Below the pieces are notes generated by a model. The model ran no database searches, had not been told where the DNA came from, and worked only from the letters and a program-made list of their open reading frames with translations. A DNA stretch of 64,000 bases from Chloroflexi bacterium HGW-Chloroflexi-6 (GTDB taxonomy: Bacteria > Chloroflexota > Anaerolineae > Anaerolineales > Villigracilaceae): positions 1-64,000 of the forward strand of contig PHBU01000021.1 in NCBI GenBank assembly GCA_002840685.1, written 5' to 3'. The position numbers and the translations under genes were made by a program. Shown here one piece after another: positions 51,130-59,351 of this stretch (its first letter is position 1; each line of letters begins with the position of its first letter).

Positions 51130-51804
51130 ATGACAACAGAACGCGACTGGAAACCGCTCTACAAAACCGGTGGAATTGCGCTTGTAGCAATGGTAGGCAT
51201 TATCATCATCCAGATGTTCGTTTTCATGACCGCACCGCCGCCTTACGAAGGCTCTGCCCTGGATTGGTTCGAGTTATTCCGGGCCAACCACCTGATCGGT
51301 CTGGTCAACTTTGAAGTCCTGATGGTCATTTATGTGATTCTTTCTCTCCTGCCCACGCTGGCCCTGTCCGTTTTGCACCGCGAGGCAAGCCCATCGTTTG
51401 TAGCCATCTACCTGGCGCTCAGCCTGGTCGGGGTGATATCCTTCATCGCTGCCCGGCCTGCCTTTGAAATGCTGTCCATCAGCAATGGCTACGCCGCGGC
51501 AGCAACAGACATGCAGCGGGCTCCTTTCCTGGCTGCCGGAGAAACCTTGCTGGCCACTTTTCATGGCATGGCGTTTCAGGTGAGTTATGTGCTTGGTTCC
51601 CTGTCTGGCCTGATCATTTCGCTGATTATGCTCAATGCCAATCTCTTTGGCAGGACAACCGCCTGGCTGCGCATCGCCTCCAGCGTTTGTGACTTCGGTT
51701 TGTATGTCCCGGTGGTCGGGCTGTATATCTCGCTTTTCTCGGTCTTTTTCCTGCTGGCCTGGAACATCCTGGTTGCCCGCAGGCTCTTTCAACTGGCCCG
51801 CTAA
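51130..51804 (+). CDS. DUF4386-like membrane protein (paralogue 1)
   Basis: The 224-aa protein has six helices in the DUF4386 pattern: LYKTGGIALVAMVGIII, LVNFEVLMVIYVILSLLPTLALSVL, the loop with SNGYAAAATDMQRAPFLAAGETLLA, and RRLFQLA at the end. A clear relative lies at 52352-53101 in the same operon. Function of the family is unknown. Confidence 0.75.
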   Translation: MTTERDWKPLYKTGGIALVAMVGIIIIQMFVFMTAPPPYEGSALDWFELFRANHLIGLVNFEVLMVIYVILSLLPTLALSVLHREASPSFVAIYLALSLVGVISFIAARPAFEMLSISNGYAAAATDMQRAPFLAAGETLLATFHGMAFQVSYVLGSLSGLIISLIMLNANLFGRTTAWLRIASSVCDFGLYVPVVGLYISLFSVFFLLAWNILVARRLFQLAR

Positions 51805-51813
51805 GGAGTAACC

Positions 51814-52320
51814 ATGTCAGGTCTCGGTCATCTTGCAGCTGGATTTGCGGCCAAGCCTGCCGCTCCCCAAATTCCCCTTTGGGTCTACCTGGTCGCATCA
51901 GAAACCAACGATCTGTTGTATTTTGTATTTACCGCCGTGGGGCTTGAAAAACCAGTTGCCACCACAATGAATTTCACCGAAGGGATCAGGTATCTGGAAC
52001 CTGTTTTGAATCCCTGGTCCCATGGGCTATTTATGTCCGCGGTTTGGGCAGGATTGGCAGGCGCGCTGGCCTGGTTGATTTATCGGGATCGCCGGGCGGG
52101 GCTCATCCTTGGTTTGGTTGTTTTCAGCCATTGGATCTTTGATTTTCTGATGCACTCCAACTTGCCCTTGTTTTTTGCAGGTTCTCCGCAGGTGGGGCTG
52201 GGGTTGGAAAATACCGGGCTGGGGTTCCTGGCGATCACCATCTTTGACCTGGTTGTGCTGGCCGCCGGAATTACCGTTTATTTCCGCACCAGAAACCGAA
52301 ATGTCTTTCAGCATAGCTAA
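51814..52320 (+). CDS. Small membrane protein, unknown
   Basis: The 168-aa protein starts MSGLGHLAAGFAAKP and has conserved-looking His and Asp residues in EGIRYLEPVLNPWSHGLFMS and SHWIFDFLMHSNLPLF, recalling membrane-bound metal-dependent hydrolase-like proteins (YdjM group), though no close family is claimed. TAAGGAG lies upstream of the start. Confidence 0.7.
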   Translation: MSGLGHLAAGFAAKPAAPQIPLWVYLVASETNDLLYFVFTAVGLEKPVATTMNFTEGIRYLEPVLNPWSHGLFMSAVWAGLAGALAWLIYRDRRAGLILGLVVFSHWIFDFLMHSNLPLFFAGSPQVGLGLENTGLGFLAITIFDLVVLAAGITVYFRTRNRNVFQHS

Positions 52321-52351
52321 AACCGTTCTTTTCTCAGAAAGCGAAGCCAAA

Positions 52352-53101
52352 ATGCCCAAAACAACCCAAACTGCGAGCCTTTCAGATACCCAATGGAAAA
52401 GCGTTTATATTCTCGGCGCTATCGCCGCCATCTTGTCCCTGTTGGCGGTGGTGGCAGACATTGTCATTGGTTCTTCATCGGGCAGCAACCTGACTGAATT
52501 GCCGCAAACCGCCGTTGAGCGTTTCGCGCAGTTCCAGCTGAACCCCTGGCTTGGCCTGTACAATCTCGATTTGCTGAATACGGTCAACCAACTCATATCG
52601 ATCCCAGTTTTTTTCGCGTTGTACGCTGCGCACCGCAAAACCAATCCCCCTTACAGCCTGCTGGGGCTGATCATTTTCCTGACCGGGACAACCATCTTTG
52701 CTGCCAACAATGTTGCCCTGCCGATGCTTGAATTGAGCCACAAATACGCGGCCGCATCCGAAGCGCAAAAGAGCTTGTTGGCTGCCGCCGGAGAAGCCTT
52801 GCTGGTTCGGGGAGAACACGGCAGCCTGGGGGTATTTTTCAGCTTTTCCCTGCCTACCCTGGCTGCGCTGATGTTCTCGCTGGTGATGCTTCAAGGAAAG
52901 ATTTTCAGCAAGGCCAATGCCTGGGTTGGAATTATCGGCAACGTGCTGATGCTGGCCTATGTAGTTTTGGTTACCTTCGCGCCGGCTGTTAAAGAGATGG
53001 CAATGGCCTTTGCCATGCCTGGCGGTTTGCTGCTGCTTGCCTGGATGGTTATGCTTACCATTCGTTTGTTCCAGTTGGGAACCGCCCAAGATAGCCAATA
53101 A
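52352..53101 (+). CDS. DUF4386-like membrane protein (paralogue 2)
   Basis: The 249-aa protein has six helices and aligns with the gene at 51130 along its length: YNLDLLNTVNQLISIPVFFALYAA, KYAAASEAQKSLLAAAGEALLV, and IRLFQLG at the end. The ATG at 52352 is preferred to starts inside the previous gene; its ribosome binding site is weak. Function unknown. Confidence 0.75.
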   Translation: MPKTTQTASLSDTQWKSVYILGAIAAILSLLAVVADIVIGSSSGSNLTELPQTAVERFAQFQLNPWLGLYNLDLLNTVNQLISIPVFFALYAAHRKTNPPYSLLGLIIFLTGTTIFAANNVALPMLELSHKYAAASEAQKSLLAAAGEALLVRGEHGSLGVFFSFSLPTLAALMFSLVMLQGKIFSKANAWVGIIGNVLMLAYVVLVTFAPAVKEMAMAFAMPGGLLLLAWMVMLTIRLFQLGTAQDSQ

Positions 53102-53132
53102 TTATTCTCCAGAAAGTGAACTCTGTAAAACC

Positions 53133-53912
53133 ATGCCCATTGTATTGATTGCTCTTGCCGCGCTTGCGCTGTTTCTCTGGCTCGGTCTGCAAATCCAGCC
53201 TGCGCCTTTTTCAATCCCTGATCTGCCTGCAGCGGAAGCCAAAACCGTTCTCCTGCCCGAAGAACTGCCAAAACCGGTGGAACGCTTCTACCGCACCGTT
53301 TACGGTGAGCAGATTCCGGTCATCGAAACCGTTGTCATTAGCGGGCGTGGGCGCATCCGCCCGTTTGGTATCTGGCTTCCGGCTCGTTTTGTGATGGTTC
53401 ACAATGCCGGGCGCGATTACCGCCACTATTTCGAAGCCACATTTTTCGGCCTGCCTTTCCTGCGCGTGAACGAAGGCTATATCGATGGCCAAAGTTTCTT
53501 TGAGAGTCCCATGGGCACCTACTACAACGACTCGAACACCAATGAGGGTGCAAATCTTGCCCTGTGGGCGGAAGGCGGCTGGTTCCCAGCCATCTGGCTG
53601 ACTGATCCCCGCGTCCGCTGGGAAACTGTGGATGAGAACACCGCTCTGCTGCGTGTCCCCTTTGAAAACCAGACCGAAACCTTCATCGTGCGCTTCAACC
53701 CCGAAACCGGGCTGGTGGATTTGATGGAAGTCATGCGTTTCAAAACCAAGAACGATACCGCCAAAACGCTTTGGATCACCAGTGAATCTAACGGGGGTTC
53801 CACTTCCTATGCCACCTGGCTGGATGATGGGAAGCCTTGGGCGGAATTATCCTTGGAAAAGATCATTTTTAATGCCGATGTCAGCGAGTACATCCGCGCC
53901 AGGGGACAATAG
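53133..53912 (+). CDS. Membrane-anchored conserved protein (DUF6544-like)
   Basis: The 259-aa protein has one N-terminal helix (MPIVLIALAALALFLWLGL) and a beta-rich extracytoplasmic domain with LPKPVERFYRTVYGEQIPVI, GRGRIRPFGIWLPARFV and YFEATFFGLPFLRVNEGYIDG. That arrangement matches proteins annotated DUF6544, judged by memory only. The ATG at 53133 lies right before the helix. Last gene of the TetR-linked operon. Confidence 0.7.
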   Translation: MPIVLIALAALALFLWLGLQIQPAPFSIPDLPAAEAKTVLLPEELPKPVERFYRTVYGEQIPVIETVVISGRGRIRPFGIWLPARFVMVHNAGRDYRHYFEATFFGLPFLRVNEGYIDGQSFFESPMGTYYNDSNTNEGANLALWAEGGWFPAIWLTDPRVRWETVDENTALLRVPFENQTETFIVRFNPETGLVDLMEVMRFKTKNDTAKTLWITSESNGGSTSYATWLDDGKPWAELSLEKIIFNADVSEYIRARGQ

Positions 53913-53934
53913 CAAAATCGATTGTGGTGTTGTC

Positions 53935-53960
53935 GATGGGGTAGTACCTGCTACCCCATC
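53935..53960. terminator. Hairpin between convergent genes
   Basis: GATGGGGTAG and CTACCCCATC form a perfect 10-bp stem with a 6-nt loop between the stops of two convergent genes. There is no clear T tract. Confidence 0.55.
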
Positions 53961-53981
53961 AATTGCTCAAGATGTTCCGAT

Positions 53982-54965
53982 TTACTGATGCCCTACAATG
54001 CGGTGCGGCTGATAGGGCTCTTCCAGATAGGTGACATCTTCCGGCGTCAGCTTCACTGCAAAGGCCCCGATGGCTTCTTCCAGGTGCGAAATCTTGGTGG
54101 CCCCAATGATGGGCGCTGTCACCGCTTCCTTATGCAGCAGCCAGGCCAGGGCGATGTGAGCGCGCGAGGCCCCATATTTTTTCGCAAGCTCGGCCACACG
54201 CTCCACTACAGGACGGTCGCTTTCCGTAGCCGCGTCATATTTCATCTTTTGGATCTGATCGGTTTCAGCGCGCAGTGTATCTTGCACTGACCAATCGCGG
54301 GTTAACCTGCCAGAAGCAAGTGGGCTGTAGGGGGTCACACCGATTTTCTCGTCGCGGCAAAATGGCAGCATTTCGCGTTCTTCTTCGCGGTAGATCAGGT
54401 TCAGGTGATCCTGCATCGAGACAAAGCGTGTCCAGCCGTTCTTCTCGGCAATGCGCTGCGCTTTTTGGAACTGCCAGGCCCACATGGCCGACGCCCCGAT
54501 ATAACGCGCTTTGCCTGCCCGAACAACATCATTTAAAGCTTCCATCGTTTCTTCGATGGGGGTTTCGTAATCCCAGCGGTGGATGATGTACAAATCCACA
54601 TAATCGGTTTCGAGACGTTTCAGGCTTTTATCTATCTCACTCAGAATTGCCTTGCGCGACAACCCGGAGCCGTTCGGCCCCTCGAACATTTTGCCGTGTA
54701 CCTTGGTTGCGATAACAACTTCATCGCGTTTGGCGAAATCCTTCAAAGCGCGTCCCAGGATTTCTTCACTGGCCCCAAGCGAGTAAACATTGGCAGTATC
54801 GAAGAAGTTGACACCCATTTCCAAGGCTTTCTGGATGATTGGGCGGCTCGCGTCCTCATTCAGCACCCATTTATGAATCCAACGTTCTGCATCGCCGAAG
54901 CCCATACAACCCAGGCATAGACGGGAAACTTTCAGACCAGTGTTACCAAGTCGTGCGTATTCCAT
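53982..54965 (-). CDS. Aldo/keto reductase
   Basis: The 327-aa NADPH-dependent oxidoreductase has the family pattern: MEYARLGNTGLKVSRLCLGC, GVNFFDTANVYSLGASEEILG with catalytic Asp and Tyr, VIATKVHG (catalytic Lys), YIIHRWD (His), and the cofactor loop near the C terminus (GASRAHIALAWLL). AAAGGAG precedes the ATG at 54965. The typical substrate is a carbonyl compound. It is near a MerR gene of the type that controls aldehyde-responsive reductases. Confidence 0.93.
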   Translation of the reverse strand: MEYARLGNTGLKVSRLCLGCMGFGDAERWIHKWVLNEDASRPIIQKALEMGVNFFDTANVYSLGASEEILGRALKDFAKRDEVVIATKVHGKMFEGPNGSGLSRKAILSEIDKSLKRLETDYVDLYIIHRWDYETPIEETMEALNDVVRAGKARYIGASAMWAWQFQKAQRIAEKNGWTRFVSMQDHLNLIYREEEREMLPFCRDEKIGVTPYSPLASGRLTRDWSVQDTLRAETDQIQKMKYDAATESDRPVVERVAELAKKYGASRAHIALAWLLHKEAVTAPIIGATKISHLEEAIGAFAVKLTPEDVTYLEEPYQPHRIVGHQ

Positions 54966-55017
54966 GGTTTCTCCTTTCAAATGTTCCTACGTTCTCTTCT
55001 GCCACAGCGGCTGAGTG

Positions 55018-55938
55018 TTAGCGTGCCTTTCGATTCAGATACAGTATGAACATGCCACTCAACAAAGTCAGCCCAGCGCCGGCCAATGTCAACCAGGTTG
55101 GAATTTCGCGCCAGAGGGCGAAGCCCCAGATGATATTGATTGGCAGCGACAAATATTCAAATGGGGCGGCCACCGAGGCTTGCGCCAGGCTGTAGGCGCG
55201 CGCCATGCAATATGTCCAACCGGCCCAGACCAGCCCCAGGCCACACATGATGATCCCATCCAGTAGGCTCGGCATAGCCCAGGCGCGGAACAGGAAAGCC
55301 AGGCTCGGAGGCGCATCTGGAACTTCGCCAACCATCAAGGTCAGCGGCACAAGTACCAGCGCGGCAGCCAGATAAACGAGTGAGCTGTAGTAGGCCATGG
55401 TCGCACTGCTGTCGGTGGCTTGCAACTTGCGGGTGGAGATAACCGTCAGCGCATAGAAAAGTACGCTGATCAGGATGAAAACAGAGCCGAGGTTGAAACT
55501 GGCCGAACCGGGCCGGACGATTAACAGAACGCCCAGGAAGCCAACCAGCAGCGCCAGCCAGCGCGGCAATTCGACCTTTTCGCGCAACAGGAAAACCGAC
55601 AGGAGGGTGATCATCAGCGGCCCGGAAAAGCGAATTGCTTCCACCTCCGCCAGCGGTAGGGCCGCCAGGCCCATCATGAAGGTGGTGTAGGAGAGAAACA
55701 GGAACATCCCGCGCGTAAATTCGAGTTTGAACTGCGGCGTGCTGGGCAGTCCACGTTTCCCTTCCAGCCGGAAGAAGAGCAGGGTGAAGGGCAGGGCTAC
55801 CAGGTTGCGCAAAACCACCATTTCCAGAACGGGATAGCTGCCGCCAAGCCCCTTGACGGCGATACTCTGCAGGGAGATGATCAGCATCGCCAGCAGGAGG
55901 AAGAGGATGCCATTCAGGTTGGGGCCGATTTTTGTCAT
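55018..55938 (-). CDS. DMT-superfamily (EamA) transporter
   Basis: The 306-aa protein has ten helices in two EamA halves (LLAMLIISLQSIAVKGL and LGSVFILISVLFYALTVISTR mark the starts). EamA proteins export amino acids, nucleotides or other metabolites; the substrate is unknown here. It lies 4 nt after the DUF2255 gene. Confidence 0.9.
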   Translation of the reverse strand: MTKIGPNLNGILFLLLAMLIISLQSIAVKGLGGSYPVLEMVVLRNLVALPFTLLFFRLEGKRGLPSTPQFKLEFTRGMFLFLSYTTFMMGLAALPLAEVEAIRFSGPLMITLLSVFLLREKVELPRWLALLVGFLGVLLIVRPGSASFNLGSVFILISVLFYALTVISTRKLQATDSSATMAYYSSLVYLAAALVLVPLTLMVGEVPDAPPSLAFLFRAWAMPSLLDGIIMCGLGLVWAGWTYCMARAYSLAQASVAAPFEYLSLPINIIWGFALWREIPTWLTLAGAGLTLLSGMFILYLNRKAR

Positions 55939-55942
55939 TGGC

Positions 55943-56320
55943 TTACTTCTCTCGCGGAATCAATTTGATGGTCGCCGCGCGCGCCTCAGGTGTTACACAC
56001 GCATCCACATATTCTTTGGGGTGGCGGCGGTACTTTTCTCGGTAGGCCAAGTCGATCCGCTCATTGACGGCTGGCTCTGTCTCGTCCACGAACAAAACCT
56101 CCTGCTCCACCCCACCTGACCAGATGCGGCCTTCACCTCGTGTCAGCACGCCGCGAAACCAGGCGCCTGCGCGTCCTTTTACGGCGCGTACGTAAAGATT
56201 ATCATCTACCCGGACAACCCACATGGTCACTGGGGTGCGCAGCGTGCCATCTCCCCGGAGGGAAGCAAGGTTCAGTTCATCGGCCTTTTCAATCTTTTTG
56301 AGTTCGTCGCTTGTCCACAT
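55943..56320 (-). CDS. DUF2255 family protein
   Basis: The 125-aa protein matches DUF2255 (ELKKIEKADELNLASLR, TMWVVRVDDNLYVRAVKGRAGAWFRG), a split-barrel fold related to flavin- or F420-binding proteins. GGAG lies before the ATG, within the tail of a truncated reductase fragment. The cofactor is not established. Confidence 0.85.
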   Translation of the reverse strand: MWTSDELKKIEKADELNLASLRGDGTLRTPVTMWVVRVDDNLYVRAVKGRAGAWFRGVLTRGEGRIWSGGVEQEVLFVDETEPAVNERIDLAYREKYRRHPKEYVDACVTPEARAATIKLIPREK

Positions 56321-56334
56321 GGTTGGGACTCTCC

Positions 56335-56415
56335 TTAATTCGCGCTCATGCGCATGCAGCCCAACCCCAGGGCTGAGACTTCCAGGCCGCTTTTTCCAAG
56401 TTGACGATTTTCCAT
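56335..56415 (-). pseudogene. Aldo/keto reductase remnant (first 26 codons)
   Basis: The minus strand encodes MENRQLGKSGLEVSALGLGC followed by MRMSAN and a stop. This is the unmistakable start of an aldo/keto reductase (compare the complete enzyme at 53982-54965), with an intact ribosome binding site but no body. A deletion must have removed the rest and joined it to the DUF2255 gene's leader. The short peptide may still be translated. Confidence 0.8.
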
Positions 56416-56431
56416 TTTTTAGTCTCCTTTT

Positions 56432-56662
56432 TTACGCCAGATCGATCCGGCCGGGACGGATAATCATGCGCACTCCACCGTTCGAGAATTGCGGCTGTGC
56501 GTCGTTATTCCAGCGATAAATTTCAACGGCTTCAGCGCTGATGGTTTCAAGCAACTGCCGCAAGTTATTCCAGAGGGCGGTTGCGCTTTGCGGATTGGCT
56601 TTGAACTGTGCGCGCTTTTCTTCAACGCAAATCGCATCACAGGTGCATACATATTCGGTCAT
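56432..56662 (-). CDS. Small conserved protein, unknown
   Basis: The 76-aa protein opens MTEYVCTCDAICVEEKRAQF, with three Cys in the first 12 residues, then a helical middle and a beta-like end (VRMIIRPGRIDLA). Ordinary ribosome binding site (GGAAG). Family not recognised. It lies 13 nt after the MerR gene in the same operon. Confidence 0.6.
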   Translation of the reverse strand: MTEYVCTCDAICVEEKRAQFKANPQSATALWNNLRQLLETISAEAVEIYRWNNDAQPQFSNGGVRMIIRPGRIDLA

Positions 56663-56675
56663 TTTCAACTTCCTT

Positions 56676-57062
56676 TCACTCTATTGCTTGAACGATTTGT
56701 TTTTCTTTGGTCAAAATTGCTTTCTCATACACCTGGATTTTGTGGTTCAGCAAATCCAGCGTTTTTTGCATTTCCTGGATGCGCGCTGCCACCAGGTCGC
56801 GCTGCTCACGCAAAATCTCCTTGCGAGTTTCAATCGTTCCATCACCCTGCTGGACCAGATCCATGTACTCGATCAGTACCTCGAGCGATAACCCAGCCCC
56901 GCGCATACACTTGATGAAATCTACCCGCCGGAGGTCGAGCTCACCGTAATCACGAATGCCGTTCTCGCTGCGGGTGATGTGGGGAATCAACCCAATTCGC
57001 TCGTAGTAACGCAGCGTATCGACTGAAAGACCATAGCGTTCACTGACTCCTGCGATTTTCAT
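56676..57062 (-). CDS. MerR-family regulator (AdhR-like)
   Basis: The 128-aa protein has the MerR helix-turn-helix (KIAGVSERYGLSVDTLRYYERIGLIP, with residues 1-40) and a coiled dimer helix. Length and lack of a metal-binding Cys cluster suggest the AdhR type, which senses aldehydes and activates aldo/keto reductase genes. The promoter upstream has the long 19-nt spacer these proteins act on. Confidence 0.88.
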   Translation of the reverse strand: MKIAGVSERYGLSVDTLRYYERIGLIPHITRSENGIRDYGELDLRRVDFIKCMRGAGLSLEVLIEYMDLVQQGDGTIETRKEILREQRDLVAARIQEMQKTLDLLNHKIQVYEKAILTKEKQIVQAIE

Positions 57063-57082
57063 AAATTCACCTCGTTAAAAAT

Positions 57083-57113
57083 AGTGTATCACCTGGAGGT
57101 AACTCCAAGTCAA
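57083..57113 (-). promoter_or_regulatory. MerR-type promoter with 19-nt spacer
   Basis: On the minus strand TTGACT (57113-57108) and TACACT (57088-57083) are 19 nt apart with the dyad CTTGGAG/CTCCAGG between them. The over-long spacer with central dyad is the hallmark of promoters activated by MerR-family DNA distortion. Confidence 0.85.
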
Positions 57114-57389
57114 GGGGCAATTTATAATGATCATGAAACCCATTTGATAATAGGATCGCGAACCGGAGCGATGGCTATAAAATGTGGAACATTCGAGACT
57201 TCCACCCCCATCGCGGCTGCTTGAAAATACCTATCTTCATAAGTCGAAAAAAATGATTACTTAATTGTCGTTGTGCGAACTCAAAAGCTAAAACAGGCCG
57301 CAAAAAGGATGGTTTCAGGCAGAATAAGGCTTGAAAATAGGGTCGCATAAAGGAACCCATCACACGCTATAAGCGGCTATAATTTCAGT
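57114..57389. other. Intergenic region before the type I RM locus
   Basis: Apart from the promoter elements at its ends, no gene, repeat or strong hairpin is seen in this AT-rich stretch. A TATAAT near its right end is described separately. Confidence 0.4.
57378..57383 (+). promoter_or_regulatory. -10 element, probable leaderless mRNA for the RM operon
   Basis: TATAAT is followed by TTCAGT and then the ATG at 57390. A -35 is not evident, and there is no Shine-Dalgarno. Confidence 0.5.
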
Positions 57390-57869
57390 ATGACTGATAA
57401 GCCTTTCCAGCTCGTTGTTCGTTTTTCAGATTCAATGTTCGGCGTGGGGGATGTGGCCGCGCTGCACAATGCGATCGTGACGGCGCACGATGCGGTCTGG
57501 TTTGGGAAGTTGGGGCAAACGCTTTCGCAGGGGCGGGTGGATTTGCTGAACCAGCAGATCGCGAAGAAAACGCCGACGTTTTTGTATCTGGTAAAGGGCA
57601 ATCGGCGTAAGTCGACAGCTTATCGGGCGGATTTGTTGGCGGTAACGCGCGAAAAGCCCGGGGAGGCAGCGCTGATCCCATCCTATTACGCTGAAAAAGA
57701 CCTGCTTCAATATATGAAAGCCTGGATGAAGCTAGGGCGGATTGAGTCAATTGAGATGTCTGAGATGGATCGCTTAAAGGCGCTCAATTCGGTGTTCCCG
57801 ATTTCAGAGACGCTGGTACGCAGTTCATCGGGGTATTTTCTAGTTCACGAAAGCAGTGCTATTTTTTAG
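57390..57869 (+). CDS. Unknown protein at the head of the type I RM operon
   Basis: The 159-aa soluble protein opens MTDKPFQLVVRFSDSMFGVG and has a middle stretch TPTFLYLVKGNRRKSTAYRA that faintly recalls small-molecule or nucleic-acid binding barrels such as EVE-type domains, but I cannot assign a family. It lies 33 nt before hsdM. A role as an RM accessory is suggested only by position. Confidence 0.55.
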   Translation: MTDKPFQLVVRFSDSMFGVGDVAALHNAIVTAHDAVWFGKLGQTLSQGRVDLLNQQIAKKTPTFLYLVKGNRRKSTAYRADLLAVTREKPGEAALIPSYYAEKDLLQYMKAWMKLGRIESIEMSEMDRLKALNSVFPISETLVRSSSGYFLVHESSAIF

Positions 57870-57902
57870 GTAGGGGAAATAAAATTCCAGGGAGATTTTA
57901 TC

Positions 57903-59351
57903 TTGTTCGAGCAAACCTTCAAAAACATTGACGATAAACTGTGGAAAGATGCCGGCTGTTCGAGCGAGTTGGATTATGTCGAGCAAACTTCGTGGATTCT
58001 GTTCCTGAAATACCTGGATGATCTGGAAAAAGACCGGGCGGATACGGCAGAATTGACTGGCAGGGCATACACCCCGATCATCGCGCCGGAGTTTCGCTGG
58101 GAGGTGTGGGCGGCACCCAAAAATGGTGATGGAAAACTCGATTATCACAAGGCCATGACTGGCGATGACTTGATCGATTTTGTGAACATCCACTTGTTCC
58201 CGTATCTCAAAAAGTTCAAGAGTGACAGCCCCGACACCATCGAATACAAGATTGGCGAGATTTTCAGCGAGTTGAAGAACCGGCTGCAAAGCGGCTACAA
58301 CCTGCGCGAAGTGATCAACCTGATCGACGAACTGCGCTTCCGGTCATCGACCGAAAAACACGAGATGAGCGCGTTGTATGAAGACAAGATCAAGAACATG
58401 GGCAACGCCGGGCGTAATGGCGGGGAGTATTACACCCCACGCCCGCTGATCAAAACCATTGTCAAGGTGGTGGCGCCCCAAATCGGCGAGACGGTTTACG
58501 ATGGGGCGGTCGGGTCGGCGGGGTTTTTGTGCGAGGCGTTTGAGTATCTGAAAGCGCAACCCGGGATCGGGACGCGTGAAGTCGAAATCCTGCAAAAGAA
58601 AACCTTTTACGGCAAGGAAAAGAAGTCGTTGGCGTATATCATCGGGATCATGAATATGATTCTGCATGGCATCGAAGCGCCGAACATCGTGCATACCAAC
58701 ACGCTGGCGGAGAACCTGGCGGATATTCAGGAGCGGGATCGGTATAACGTGGTGCTGGCAAACCCGCCCTTCGGTGGCAAGGAACGCGCCGAGGTGCAGC
58801 AGAACTTTCCGATCAAAACCGGCGAGACGGCTTTCCTGTTTTTGCAGCACTTCATCAAGATTTTGAAGGCTGGCGGACGCGCGGGCGTAGTGATCAAGAA
58901 TACCTTCCTGTCGAATACCGATAACGCCTCGGTCAGTTTGCGCAAACAGCTGCTGGAAACCTGCAACCTGCACACGGTCTTGGATTTGCCAGGCGGGACG
59001 TTCACGGGCGCGGGCGTCAAGACGGTGGTGCTGTTCTTTGAGAAGGGTGCGCCGACCAAAAAGGTCTGGTTCTACTCGTTGAATTTGGAGCGCAACCTGG
59101 GCAAGACCTATCCGCTGAATGAAAATGACCTGGCGGATTTCTTGACCCTGCAAAAGACCCGGGCCGATTCGGAAAATTCGTGGTCGGTGGATATGGCGAT
59201 GGTTGACCCGGTTTCGTTCGATCTTTCGGTGAAAAACCCGCACCGCAAAGAAGAAAACGTCCTGCGCGACCCGCAAACAATTTTGGACGAGATGCGGGCG
59301 CTGAACGAGGAAAGCGCTGAGATTTTGGCAACCATCAAGGAACTGTTATGA
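57903..59351 (+). CDS. hsdM: Type I restriction-modification methyltransferase subunit
   Basis: The 482-aa protein has the HsdM N-terminal bundle (MFEQTFKNIDDKLWKDAGCS), motif I as DGAVGSAGFL, and the catalytic NPPFGG of adenine N6-methyltransferases. It methylates adenine in the site read by HsdS and forms the core of the complex. The start is a TTG at 57903, decided by AGGGAG upstream and by the family N terminus beginning there. It overlaps hsdS by 4 nt. Confidence 0.95.
   Translation: MFEQTFKNIDDKLWKDAGCSSELDYVEQTSWILFLKYLDDLEKDRADTAELTGRAYTPIIAPEFRWEVWAAPKNGDGKLDYHKAMTGDDLIDFVNIHLFPYLKKFKSDSPDTIEYKIGEIFSELKNRLQSGYNLREVINLIDELRFRSSTEKHEMSALYEDKIKNMGNAGRNGGEYYTPRPLIKTIVKVVAPQIGETVYDGAVGSAGFLCEAFEYLKAQPGIGTREVEILQKKTFYGKEKKSLAYIIGIMNMILHGIEAPNIVHTNTLAENLADIQERDRYNVVLANPPFGGKERAEVQQNFPIKTGETAFLFLQHFIKILKAGGRAGVVIKNTFLSNTDNASVSLRKQLLETCNLHTVLDLPGGTFTGAGVKTVVLFFEKGAPTKKVWFYSLNLERNLGKTYPLNENDLADFLTLQKTRADSENSWSVDMAMVDPVSFDLSVKNPHRKEENVLRDPQTILDEMRALNEESAEILATIKELL

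Noticed and set aside
57390-57869. Naming the RM-linked gene an EVE-domain protein
   Set aside because: The resemblance is faint and no diagnostic residues could be placed.
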